From: Peptoniphilus duerdenii ATCC BAA-1640
GTDB taxonomy: Bacteria; Bacillota; Clostridia; Tissierellales; Peptoniphilaceae
DNA length: 64,000 bases
Assembly: GCF_000146345.1 (NCBI RefSeq)
Contig: NZ_GL397071.1
Location: 1,344,242 to 1,408,241, forward strand
Direction of reading: 5' to 3'
Of this stretch, positions 19,735 to 28,031 are shown in pieces; the first letter of the stretch is position 1, and the number at the start of each line of letters is the position of its first letter. A program made the translations under genes and the position numbers. The notes below the pieces were generated by a model that saw only the letters and a list, made by a program, of their open reading frames with translations, was not told the origin of the DNA and searched no databases.

Positions 19735-20037
19735 ATGAAAAGTAGAGAAAATAAAAATGAAATTGAAAAAAATATAAATGTATTTTTTGAAACTTTGACA
19801 TTTATAATTATTTTATATTTAATTTCCTGCTTCTTAATATCTTTTCATCAGAACATTCTAAAAGTATTATTTTCATGTGTGAGTATATCTGTCATGGCAA
19901 GTTACAAAGCTCGTATCGAGAAATATATGGGAAGTGTGGTTGCATATTTACTATTATTTGCATCAGTTATTTTAATCGCATTTATTATTTATACATTTGG
20001 ATACTTTGAAGTTTCTAATACAATTACTAAATTTTAG
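19735..20037 (+). CDS. Small membrane protein
   Basis: A 100-residue protein with a charged N-terminus and about three membrane segments (residues ~18-40, 44-56 and 66-90). GGAGAG precedes the ATG and TATAAT lies 37 bases upstream of it. No family is recognised. It precedes the thioesterase gene by 10 bases on the same strand and may share its transcript. It lies just outside the inferred right end of element 1. Confidence 0.6.
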   Translation: MKSRENKNEIEKNINVFFETLTFIIILYLISCFLISFHQNILKVLFSCVSISVMASYKARIEKYMGSVVAYLLLFASVILIAFIIYTFGYFEVSNTITKF

Positions 20038-20047
20038 GGGGAAAATT

Positions 20048-20524
20048 ATGAAAAAACAAATAGCAATTCAAGATACCTACGGGGAAAGATTTCAATACTG
20101 CTGGGGATGTGGACCGAAGAACGATGCGGGCATGCACCTAAAATCTTATCCAAGTGAAGACGGAGAGTCTGTTACATGCAAAGTTATTCCAGATGAACAT
20201 TTCACCGGAGGAGTACCTGCAAATCTCTTTGGCGGAATGATTGCCATGATTTTTGACTGTCATGGAACCGCTTCTGCCGCATGGTTTAAACATAGAGACA
20301 AAGGTCTTGAACTGACAGAAGATACAGTAATAGGAAGATTTATAACTGCAAGGCTCGAAGTTGATTTTAAAAAACCAACTCCTATGAACACTGAAGTAAA
20401 AGTAACAGCAAAAGCAGAAGAAATAGGCGAAAGAAAAGTAATCGTAGACATGGTGCTAGAAGCCGAAGGCGAAGTAAGAGCAAAGGCTAAGATGGTTGCC
20501 GTTGCGGTAAAGGACAATATGTAA
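20048..20524 (+). CDS. PaaI-type hotdog thioesterase
   Basis: A 158-residue hotdog-fold protein, probably an acyl-CoA thioesterase. It shows CWGCGPKNDAGMHLKSYP, the GGVPANLFGGMIAMIFDCHGTASA helix segment where the catalytic acidic residue lies, and the RLEVDFKKPTPMNTEVKVTAKAEE strand typical of the family. Start ATG 20048 follows GGGGGAA; a longer in-frame ORF from 19997 overlaps the upstream gene and is rejected. The substrate cannot be inferred. It ends at a bidirectional terminator. Confidence 0.85.
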   Translation: MKKQIAIQDTYGERFQYCWGCGPKNDAGMHLKSYPSEDGESVTCKVIPDEHFTGGVPANLFGGMIAMIFDCHGTASAAWFKHRDKGLELTEDTVIGRFITARLEVDFKKPTPMNTEVKVTAKAEEIGERKVIVDMVLEAEGEVRAKAKMVAVAVKDNM

Positions 20525-20529
20525 ATATC

Positions 20530-20562
20530 AAAAAACGACTAGAACTTCTAGCCGTTTTTGTT
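20530..20562. terminator. Terminator between thioesterase and SLH peptidase genes
   Basis: AAAACG-CTAGAA and TTCTAG-CGTTTT pair with one internal mismatch. A residues on one side and T residues on the other fit bidirectional use between convergent genes. Confidence 0.75.
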
Positions 20563-20565
20563 TTC

Positions 20566-22212
20566 TCATTTTTTAAAATTTGCTTCTGTATTATAACGAA
20601 TAAAGCAATCGTTGAACTTTCTACCTATATTCCAATTCATTTCGCGACAGTCACCTACGAATAATCCATCTGCAAGGGTTGCATGGACATAAATTGGACG
20701 ATTATTGTTGTGTCCCATGAAGATTCCCACGTGATTATATCCTAGGTAGAAGTTAGGACTGTAGTTAAATATTAAATCTCCAGGCCAAGCCTTTGAAAAA
20801 TCTGCAGGGTAGCGAATACCGCCAAATTTTTCTGCATCTACATATTGAACACGGGTAAGCTCATAACCTTTGTGAAGTTTAATATTTGCATCCTCAGCTC
20901 CAGGAATTTTAATTCCAAATGCTTTGTGAGCGGAGTAGGCGTTACCAACGCAATATACACCTTGTCCGTTGGTAAGGTCAAAGCCGTACCATTTAAATGG
21001 AAGACCTTCGTAGGATGCTGAGAAGTTAGCAATTTCTTGTCCTCGGAAACGAAGTTCTTTATCTTCTCCAGTTAACCATTCATTTGTAAGTTCTTTTTCA
21101 CTAGGACCAGCCCAATAAACGAGCCTGCCTTTTATTCCACCAGGTCTGTTCCCGGTCTTTAGTTTTCCGTCTTTTCCAAACCAGTATACACCTTTACCGG
21201 TGGAGAACATTCCATCCTTGTACATACGATAATCATAAGGTGAGAAGTAGTAGAGAGCCCCATCAATCTTTTTCCAACCAATTGCTAGACCATTTTCACC
21301 GTCAACATAGTAGGTCTTATTATTCTTTTCTATAAAACCTTGACCAAGTGAACCATCAGGATTTAGAAGGTACGTCTTATCTTTAAGTTTAACTATTCCG
21401 TCTTTAAACTTACTAGGAGAGAATCGAAGTCCGTTGGTCTTGTCTTCAAGATAGAATTTGCCATCTACATTTACAACCTGCGCTTCATCTAAAGAAGGTT
21501 CTTTAGGCACACCTATAAAAGCACGAACAAGCATAGTCATAGCTTCGCCACGACTTAGAGATCCTTTAGGATTGAATTGATTATCCTTATTACCAGAAAT
21601 TATTTTTCTATCGCTTAAATCATAGATTGAAAAGATGAATCTTTTGTCTATTGAATCTCTGTCACTATATTTTAAAATATCAGCACTGTCTTTGAGTTCA
21701 ATTTGTGATTCAAAGAGATCGAGGACAGTATTTAAATTCTCTTCATTTAAAGCATTTCCATTCTTTTCAAAAGTATTTAGTAGAATTGAATATCCCAAAA
21801 GATTGGCAGCTTCTTCACGACTGATCTCCTTATTAGGATATAGATTTGGTCCTGTAAATGTGTGTCTAAGCATATTAACAGCTTCGGCTGACTCGATGCT
21901 TTTCTTGGACCAACCTTGGGTATCCAAATCATCATATTGGGAAGAAACTTTAAGATTAAATCTTTCTAAATTTAAAATTCTACTTAGGATACTTATAAAT
22001 TCAGAGCGGGTAATCTTTTCGTTTGGTCTTATGGTTTGATCTTCGTAGCCTTTTATCCAGCCTTCTTCAATACCTTGTGTTACATACGGTTTCGACCAGT
22101 GGGACTCGATGTCCTTGTAGCTTTCAGCCCAAGTAAATTGGGAGATTGAAAGAATAAAAATTAAGATAAGAGAAAATATTTTTGCAAATCCCTTAGTTTT
22201 GTGTTTAAACAT
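20566..22212 (-). CDS. SLH-domain surface protein with wall-binding repeats and NlpC/P60-like domain
   Basis: A 548-residue exported protein: signal peptide to about residue 29, three SLH modules (about 30-90, 93-160 and 168-232), aromatic repeats of the choline/glucan-binding type (YYVDGENGLAIGWKKIDGALY and neighbours, ~260-370), and a C-terminal papain-like amidase. The likely catalytic Cys is in GVYCVGNAYSAHKAF and the His in YNHVGIFMGHNN, with PGDLIF between. It probably cleaves peptidoglycan while anchored to the wall. AGGAG lies upstream of the ATG. Confidence 0.85.
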   Translation of the reverse strand: MFKHKTKGFAKIFSLILIFILSISQFTWAESYKDIESHWSKPYVTQGIEEGWIKGYEDQTIRPNEKITRSEFISILSRILNLERFNLKVSSQYDDLDTQGWSKKSIESAEAVNMLRHTFTGPNLYPNKEISREEAANLLGYSILLNTFEKNGNALNEENLNTVLDLFESQIELKDSADILKYSDRDSIDKRFIFSIYDLSDRKIISGNKDNQFNPKGSLSRGEAMTMLVRAFIGVPKEPSLDEAQVVNVDGKFYLEDKTNGLRFSPSKFKDGIVKLKDKTYLLNPDGSLGQGFIEKNNKTYYVDGENGLAIGWKKIDGALYYFSPYDYRMYKDGMFSTGKGVYWFGKDGKLKTGNRPGGIKGRLVYWAGPSEKELTNEWLTGEDKELRFRGQEIANFSASYEGLPFKWYGFDLTNGQGVYCVGNAYSAHKAFGIKIPGAEDANIKLHKGYELTRVQYVDAEKFGGIRYPADFSKAWPGDLIFNYSPNFYLGYNHVGIFMGHNNNRPIYVHATLADGLFVGDCREMNWNIGRKFNDCFIRYNTEANFKK

Positions 22213-22387
22213 TTCACAACTCCTTTAAACTTTATATATATAGAACCATCATATCATATAATAAACCTTTAAACTATAAATAGGACTATTTAATGGATTT
22301 TATATGGCGAGTTGTAAAATAAAAGCAATATTAAATTTTCATGCTATGAAAAATATTTTTTTAAGTGTATAATTAATCTAGTCTTAC

Positions 22388-22481
22388 GTCTAAAGGGTAG
22401 CTTTTGAAGTTCCAAATGGTATGGGACGTTGACCATTTGGCAAAATTGTTTGATTCTTAAGCGCGTTCACTTTCTTTAGAC
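22388..22481 (+). promoter_or_regulatory. Tetrahydrofolate (THF) riboswitch
   Basis: P1 pairs GTCTAAAG (22388-22395) with CTTTAGAC (22474-22481). GGGTAG follows P1 as in the folT RNA consensus. P3 is CCAAATGGT/ACCATTTGG (22412-22420 and 22432-22440) enclosing ATGGGACGTTG, the highly conserved THF loop, and AAGCGCGTTCAC matches the 3' conserved GCGCGGT-type segment. P1 ends 9 bases before AGGAGG of the S-component gene and no T run follows, suggesting translational control. The remaining gap 22213-22387 shows no gene. Confidence 0.88.
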
Positions 22482-22501
22482 CGAAATTATAGGAGGTTTA
22501 A

Positions 22502-23377
22502 ATGAAGACTATAGCAAGTATATTTTTATATTGTTTGGCAGTAGTACTCACAATGAGTGTCACTACCATAACAATCGGAGCACCAAAGGTTTACTTAGGT
22601 CTAGTAGCAGCAGTAATCGTAGTATTATTCGCATCAAGACTACTTGACAAGAAGTACTCCCTAATAGCTTCTATGGCAAGCATCGCAATAGGAATGGCTC
22701 TTCAAGTAAAGATGCCGATGATTCCAAAGATGAAGCCAGAAAAATTAGAAGCTTTGAAACCACTTATCGAAACATACCATGAAAATTTAATAAAGTATGG
22801 AGTAATAGTGGTGGCAATCGTTGGAATCTTGGTATACGTACTAAGTCCAAAGATTAAGGTCGCAAGAAAACAAAGTTCAACGAGAAGGATAACCTACATG
22901 GCAGTGTTTATAGCACTATCCGTTGTGATTAACACCATGAGGTTTGGAAGTGTATCCTTTGGAGGATTTCCAATTATCTATTCTGGACTTGTACTAGGTC
23001 CTGTAAATGGACTTATAGTTGGGGCAGTATCAGATGTTCTAGGTTTTATTATCAGACCATCCAGCGGAGGATACAATGTGGTGTTTACACTTACAAGTGC
23101 ACTAACTGGACTTATTCCAATCATGGTAGTAAAACTTTTTAAAGTTAAGTATCCAAACTATAAATTCTACCAAGTACTTCTGGGAATATTTATTGGACAG
23201 ATGCTCACATCAGTCATAATGGCTCCATATTTTCAAGCGCTACTATTTGGTAAGAATACATTTTACTACTATGCGTCAAAAGCATTTATAAAACAAATAG
23301 TATCTATACCATTATATGCAGCACTATTCACATCCATGACAGAATCAATCAAGGATTCAATAGATTTTGAAGTATAA
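22502..23377 (+). CDS. folT: ECF-type folate transporter substrate-binding (S) component
   Basis: A 291-residue membrane protein. Residues ~125-285 match FolT-type S components (RRITYMAVFIALSVVINTMRFGS, GPVNGLIVGAVSDVLGF, then five further helices). The THF riboswitch upstream supports folate as substrate. Unlike the usual ~170-residue FolT, it carries an extra N-terminal half with about four membrane segments and a methionine/proline-rich loop (KMPMIPKMKPEKL). No ECF A or T genes adjoin, as is normal for group II systems with a shared module. AGGAGG precedes the ATG. Confidence 0.85.
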   Translation: MKTIASIFLYCLAVVLTMSVTTITIGAPKVYLGLVAAVIVVLFASRLLDKKYSLIASMASIAIGMALQVKMPMIPKMKPEKLEALKPLIETYHENLIKYGVIVVAIVGILVYVLSPKIKVARKQSSTRRITYMAVFIALSVVINTMRFGSVSFGGFPIIYSGLVLGPVNGLIVGAVSDVLGFIIRPSSGGYNVVFTLTSALTGLIPIMVVKLFKVKYPNYKFYQVLLGIFIGQMLTSVIMAPYFQALLFGKNTFYYYASKAFIKQIVSIPLYAALFTSMTESIKDSIDFEV

Positions 23378-23381
23378 ACTT

Positions 23382-23403
23382 AAAGCCCCAATGGGGCTTT
23401 TTT
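23382..23403 (+). terminator. Terminator after folT
   Basis: AAAGCCCC/GGGGCTTT stem with a three-base loop and T run. Confidence 0.85.
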
Positions 23404-23426
23404 CAATATTACTTTTATGAAAAGAT

Positions 23427-23466
23427 AAAAAAAAGGGGATTTTAGAATTGCTAACTCTAAATCCCC
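23427..23466 (-). terminator. Terminator of the lantibiotic-type ABC operon
   Basis: GGGGATTT-AGA and TCT-AAATCCCC pair across a 9-base loop; eight A residues on the plus strand give the minus-strand T run. Confidence 0.8.
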
Positions 23467-23472
23467 ATAAAT

Positions 23473-24177
23473 TTACTTATTTTCATACTTTAAAAATTTG
23501 TTAGAAAGATATAGAAACACAATTAATTCTCCAATTGCAAATAAAGCTAAGAGTCCTAAGTCATGTGTGTTTATATACCTTAAATTGTTAGCTTCAATCG
23601 CCAAGAAGCTTAATCCTATTACTTTTAGAGATTTATAAGCAGTGGCAAACCCGAGTATGGTAAACATACTAGATAGAAGCACTATTATTCCAAAGGACTT
23701 AATCCTTATAGCGAGGGCTCCAAAAATTCCTATAATAGGAAGTGACAATAATATGCTAAGAGCGATATAGTAAAAATAGATACTAAAGTCTATGCTTGAA
23801 AAATGTCCAATAAATTTTCCGCCTGCGTAAAATAAAGCTAAAAAATACATTTGACAGAAGCTAACTATTATAAAAGCTAAAATTAATTTAGCTAGTACAA
23901 ATGACATATTTTTCTTGGGACTAAGTCTAATAAATTTAAGCCCAGCCCTGTGTTCCGATGACCAAAGACTAGCAATTACTATTGCGATTAATGGTATATA
24001 GAAAAAGGAAAAGTAAAATAGACTTACCTGAGTCCACAGACTTTGCCACTCATTAGTTAAAGTTTCTTTATTTCCAATATAGTTTATAAGTCCAAAGGCA
24101 TTGGCTAGTAGTGGAATTATAAGGCTTACTAGCAGAATATTTATAAATTTTATTTTTTTTAATTCTAATCTTAACAT
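23473..24177 (-). CDS. ABC-2 permease, lantibiotic/bacitracin-immunity type
   Basis: A 234-residue membrane protein with six predicted helices, beginning MLRLELKKIKFINILLVSLIIPLL, and LWSSEHRAGLKFIRLSPKKN in a cytoplasmic loop, as in LanG/BcrB-like permeases. AGGAGGAAAAA precedes the ATG. It is the third gene of an operon with another permease and an ATPase. By family it moves peptide antibiotics off the membrane; the exact compound is unknown. Confidence 0.82.
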   Translation of the reverse strand: MLRLELKKIKFINILLVSLIIPLLANAFGLINYIGNKETLTNEWQSLWTQVSLFYFSFFYIPLIAIVIASLWSSEHRAGLKFIRLSPKKNMSFVLAKLILAFIIVSFCQMYFLALFYAGGKFIGHFSSIDFSIYFYYIALSILLSLPIIGIFGALAIRIKSFGIIVLLSSMFTILGFATAYKSLKVIGLSFLAIEANNLRYINTHDLGLLALFAIGELIVFLYLSNKFLKYENK

Positions 24178-24185
24178 TTTTCCTC

Positions 24186-24938
24186 CTAGTCTTTGTATAG
24201 GTTATAAGATTTCATTGTTTTTAAATAGATAGTAGTGAGTATTAAAAGAATTATTGCAATGATCAAAGTATAGTAATTAATCGGATTTAATACTTGGATA
24301 AATTTATCTCCCTCTTTTACATATGAAATATTTAATAAACTTGCCATAAAAGCAAATGGATTTACATAAGAGAGAATATTAGATGTGAGCATGGTAATTA
24401 TTCCGGTAAGTCCTCCTATTATTGAGATAAATGATAGTGAGTAGACCTTTGTAGTCTTCATTTCTATTATCATAAATAATCCCAAGAAGAATAGATTTAT
24501 TATTAGAGCCGTTAGATTTACCACTGCAAATCTTAAAATCATTTCACTATTAAAATCAAAATGCTTTGACTTCATCGCTAATAGAATAAATACGGCAGAT
24601 TCTATTATTTGTAGAAAAACTAATTTAAAAGATAAATTTTTAAATTTATTTAGCAGAATAGAATTAATTTTTTCTCCGAGGATTATTTGCATCTGCCACA
24701 TCTTATTTTTTTCTTCAATTTCGATTACTTTTTTCACAAGGGAAGATATTAGTATTGGATTTAAAAGTAGTGATATGAATAAATATGTGTCCAAAATATA
24801 AGCAAGAGGAAACTTTCCTTCTGCAAATGATTTTGAATGGGTAACACCTGTTACCATTACCATTTGAGCAATAAAGACTATTATTATCAAAAAATTTATT
24901 CCAAGTCTTTTATATTTTTTCCTTTCTAAGCTTTTCAT
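24186..24938 (-). CDS. ABC-2 permease, partner subunit
   Basis: A 250-residue protein with six predicted membrane helices and a cytoplasmic KKVIEIEEKNKMWQMQIILGEKINSILLNKF segment resembling LanE/LanG-family immunity permeases. The ATG at 24938 follows the ATPase stop by one base (TAATATG); a start 21 bases earlier would overlap the ATPase. It should form the heteromeric channel with the next gene. Confidence 0.82.
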   Translation of the reverse strand: MKSLERKKYKRLGINFLIIIVFIAQMVMVTGVTHSKSFAEGKFPLAYILDTYLFISLLLNPILISSLVKKVIEIEEKNKMWQMQIILGEKINSILLNKFKNLSFKLVFLQIIESAVFILLAMKSKHFDFNSEMILRFAVVNLTALIINLFFLGLFMIIEMKTTKVYSLSFISIIGGLTGIITMLTSNILSYVNPFAFMASLLNISYVKEGDKFIQVLNPINYYTLIIAIILLILTTIYLKTMKSYNLYKD

Positions 24939-24939
24939 A

Positions 24940-25833
24940 TTAAGACCTGCTTTCTTCAATAAATAGCTTTTCTAGACTTTCTTTTTCTTCCTCTATCCTA
25001 TATATATCTACCTTGCCATTTAAAAAGTTCACTATATTTGCAATATCTTGATTAGATTTCTTACCAAGAATTATCTTTTTTCCATTTAATCTATCTACAT
25101 CTAGATTTAAGAGTTCTAATGCTTTTTCGTTATCAGATGTGCGCAGTGAAATAAATGGTGGATGAAGCCTTCTATAATCTTCTAAGCTTCCGTTGTAGGT
25201 TAAGTTACCTTCTTTAAGTATGCCTATGTGAGTAGATATCTTTTCTATTTCATCAAGGATATGAGAAGAGATCAAGATACTTGTAGAAGAGTTTCTTACG
25301 ATATTTCTAAATAGATTTCTCATTTCTTCGATTCCTTGGGGATCAAGTCCATTTATAGGTTCATCTAAAATTAAAAGTTTTGGACTTCCAATTAAAGCCA
25401 TGGCTATTCCAAGTCTTTGCTTCATACCCAATGAATATTCACGAGATTTCTTTTTACCTACATTATTAAGACCTACAAGGTCCAAAGTTTTTTTAATTTC
25501 ATCTTTTTTAATTCCTTTTAACTTACATATTATTTCCAGATTTTCATATCCTGTAAGATGATCATAAAAGGAAGGATTTTCAATTAGAGCACCGAGATTT
25601 CTATTGAACTCCTTTTGATTTTTTGAATTTATTTCCTGTCCAAAGACTTTGATCAACCCATCATCTTTTTTTACAAGACCGAGTACAATCTTCATAAGAG
25701 TGGATTTACCAGCTCCATTTTTACCTATAAGACCATAGATAGAGCTTTCTTCGATTTCTAAAGAGTCAATGTCCAAGACTCTTTTGTCGTTATACGATTT
25801 TTTTAAATTTTTTATTTCTAGTAATTTTTCCAT
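24940..25833 (-). CDS. ABC transporter ATPase, BcrA/LanF type
   Basis: A 297-residue ATPase: Walker A GLIGKNGAGKST (~33-44), Q-loop ALIENPSFYDHLTGYENL typical of BcrA/LanF, signature YSLGMKQRLGIAMAL, and Walker B LLILDEPINGLDPQG, followed by a regulatory C-terminus. Start 25833 leaves eight bases after AGGAGG; the ATG at 25839 lies too close to it. First gene of the operon, divergent from a response regulator, which suggests induction by the two-component system when a peptide antibiotic is present. Confidence 0.88.
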   Translation of the reverse strand: MEKLLEIKNLKKSYNDKRVLDIDSLEIEESSIYGLIGKNGAGKSTLMKIVLGLVKKDDGLIKVFGQEINSKNQKEFNRNLGALIENPSFYDHLTGYENLEIICKLKGIKKDEIKKTLDLVGLNNVGKKKSREYSLGMKQRLGIAMALIGSPKLLILDEPINGLDPQGIEEMRNLFRNIVRNSSTSILISSHILDEIEKISTHIGILKEGNLTYNGSLEDYRRLHPPFISLRTSDNEKALELLNLDVDRLNGKKIILGKKSNQDIANIVNFLNGKVDIYRIEEEKESLEKLFIEESRS

Positions 25834-25960
25834 AATCATTCCTCCTGAGATGATAGTACCATCCCTAGATAAATATAAAGTTTAAACAAGATCACTTTTA
25901 CATCACAAAGACAAATAAATGAAAAGACTGGTGTATAATAGAGTTAATGAGGTGGCACAA

Positions 25961-26656
25961 ATGGATTTTAGGGAAAATTTTTCTATATTAATAGTTGATG
26001 ATGAAAAAAGCTTATTAGAAAATTTGTACAATTTTTTAAAGAATAAGGGTTTTAAAGATGTCTATACTGCAAAAAATTTAAAAGAGGCTAGATTCAAACT
26101 AAAAAATTTTAATATTGATTTAATAGTTTTGGACTTGATGCTTCCTGATGGAAGTGGTTTTGACTTGTTGAAGGAAGTTAGACAGAATTCTAATGTAGCT
26201 GTTATAATTCTATCCGCCCTAGATGGGATAGACGATAGGAGAGAAGGGTTTGAGAATAAGGCAGATGACTACTTGGTCAAACCATTCTTTCCAGATGAAC
26301 TCCTTTGGAGAATTGATGCGGTTTTAAGAAGAAGTAAAAAAATTAAAACTTTTGAAAAGTTAAATCTTGGAAATGTGATATTTGATAAATCGAAGGGAAT
26401 ACTTGAAAAGAATGGCAAAGAGATTCCTCTTACTGCCACACAATTTAAAATTCTTGAATACCTATCTGAAAATATAAACATGATAGTTTCCATTGACAGA
26501 ATTTTAGAAAATATTTGGCAAGATTCCTATGGCTATGAGAACACACTGATAACTCACATATATAGATTAAGAGAAAAACTCGAGGATAATCCTAAGGATC
26601 CTAAAATCTTGATAACTATAAAGGGTCTTGGATACAAGCTTGTTAAAGAGGATTAA
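25961..26656 (+). CDS. OmpR-family response regulator
   Basis: A 231-residue regulator. The receiver has DDEKS, phosphorylation Asp in LIVLDLMLPDGSGFD and LVKPFFPDEL. The winged helix ends LITHIYRLREKLEDNPKDPKILITIKGLGYKL. Start 25961 has GAGGTGG upstream; the longer reading from 25919 adds 14 atypical residues. It is coupled to the kinase gene (2-base gap) and divergent from the antibiotic-type ABC operon, its likely target. Confidence 0.92.
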   Translation: MDFRENFSILIVDDEKSLLENLYNFLKNKGFKDVYTAKNLKEARFKLKNFNIDLIVLDLMLPDGSGFDLLKEVRQNSNVAVIILSALDGIDDRREGFENKADDYLVKPFFPDELLWRIDAVLRRSKKIKTFEKLNLGNVIFDKSKGILEKNGKEIPLTATQFKILEYLSENINMIVSIDRILENIWQDSYGYENTLITHIYRLREKLEDNPKDPKILITIKGLGYKLVKED

Positions 26657-26658
26657 GA

Positions 26659-27945
26659 ATGTTTAATTATATATTAAAAAGATTTAAAAAAATTGTCATA
26701 AGAATACTCGCTTTATTATTTTTTCTAATATTTTTACTCATGACTTTTCTCTACTTAAATTACAGGTTAAATAATAAATATCCAAATCCTAATTCGGTTT
26801 ACTCTTATGTAGAAAGTAATAAAACTAATGAATACCTAAATGAAAAGAACAGAGAATTTTTAAAAGAAAAGGGTATTTGGGCTATAAGACTTAGTAAGGA
26901 TGGAACTGTCATAGAAAGTTTCAATAAGCCAAAAGAGGTAAAAGATAAATTTGAAATTACAGATGTTGCAAGATTTACTAGATTTTATTTAGCTGACTAT
27001 CCTGTATTCACTTATGTTGTGGGAGATGGTCTCATACTATTTGCCTATCCGAAAAATTCTTTGGATAAACTCCCTTTTAACTATTACAACTACAATAATT
27101 TTATTATTAATATAGAGTTAGTAGGATTATTTATAATTTTATTTTTATTTTTAGTATATATATTTTATAGAAAAGACATTAAAGAAATATTTAAGAATAC
27201 ACTACCATTTCAAAGAGCACTAGATAGTCTATATGAAGATGACTATGAAAAGTTAGATGAATATGGAGAATTAAAAGATCTAGCTACTAGCATAAATAGG
27301 GCAAATGAAAAATACAATAGTTTAAAAGTAGCCCAAGGTAAATGGATCAGAGGTGTAAGTCATGATGTAAGAACACCACTTGCAAATATTTCATGGGAAC
27401 TTAGTAAAGAGAATAAAGAATCTATGGATACCAAGAATATAGAGGAGCAGGTCATGAAAATTTCAAATATTTTAGAAGGGTTAAATCTTACAATGTCACT
27501 TTCTAATATAGAAAAAGAAAGTTTTACCATGGAAAGTCCACTAAAAGTAATTCGAAAGCTTATAGTGGATAAATTAAATGAAAATAGAGAGAGAAAAATT
27601 ATATTTAATAATAATTTGAAGGATCAAAATATAAAGATAAAGATGGATCCGAATTTATTTTATAGGATGCTTGAAAATATTTTAAAAAACTCACTGATTT
27701 ATACAGATGGGGAGATAAAGGTTATAATTTCAGATGATAAAGATAGTTTAAATATAAAAATATTAGATGAAGGTGAAGGAATACCTGAAAATATTTTAGA
27801 TAAAATAAATAAGGAGGATCTTACCAATATTACTAAACATGGCTTGGGTATTTTTATTTCAAAACAGATTGCTGAACTGCACGATGGGAATTTCATTATA
27901 AAAAATAAGTATCCAGGACTGGAAGTATCTTTTATCTTTAATTAG
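26659..27945 (+). CDS. Sensor histidine kinase
   Basis: A 428-residue membrane kinase: helices at ~12-35 and ~150-170 bracket a ~110-residue extracellular sensor, followed by an H box GVSHDVRTPLANISWEL (~228-244) and an ATPase domain with NILKNSLIYTDG, DEGEGIPENI and GLGIFISKQIAEL. The extracellular domain is larger than the minimal sensors of BceS type. Partner of the preceding regulator; it probably senses peptide antibiotics or envelope damage. Confidence 0.9.
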   Translation: MFNYILKRFKKIVIRILALLFFLIFLLMTFLYLNYRLNNKYPNPNSVYSYVESNKTNEYLNEKNREFLKEKGIWAIRLSKDGTVIESFNKPKEVKDKFEITDVARFTRFYLADYPVFTYVVGDGLILFAYPKNSLDKLPFNYYNYNNFIINIELVGLFIILFLFLVYIFYRKDIKEIFKNTLPFQRALDSLYEDDYEKLDEYGELKDLATSINRANEKYNSLKVAQGKWIRGVSHDVRTPLANISWELSKENKESMDTKNIEEQVMKISNILEGLNLTMSLSNIEKESFTMESPLKVIRKLIVDKLNENRERKIIFNNNLKDQNIKIKMDPNLFYRMLENILKNSLIYTDGEIKVIISDDKDSLNIKILDEGEGIPENILDKINKEDLTNITKHGLGIFISKQIAELHDGNFIIKNKYPGLEVSFIFN

Positions 27946-27985
27946 ATGAGTTAATTTTTGCAGTATAAATAAATATAAGTATAAA

Positions 27986-28022
27986 AAAACCAGAGTAAAA
28001 TATCAATTACTCTGGTTTTATA
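27986..28022. terminator. Bidirectional terminator between kinase and PBP genes
   Basis: A 13-bp perfect stem, AAAACCAGAGTAA/TTACTCTGGTTTT, has A and T runs on opposite sides. Confidence 0.85.
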
Positions 28023-28031
28023 TTTGATTTT

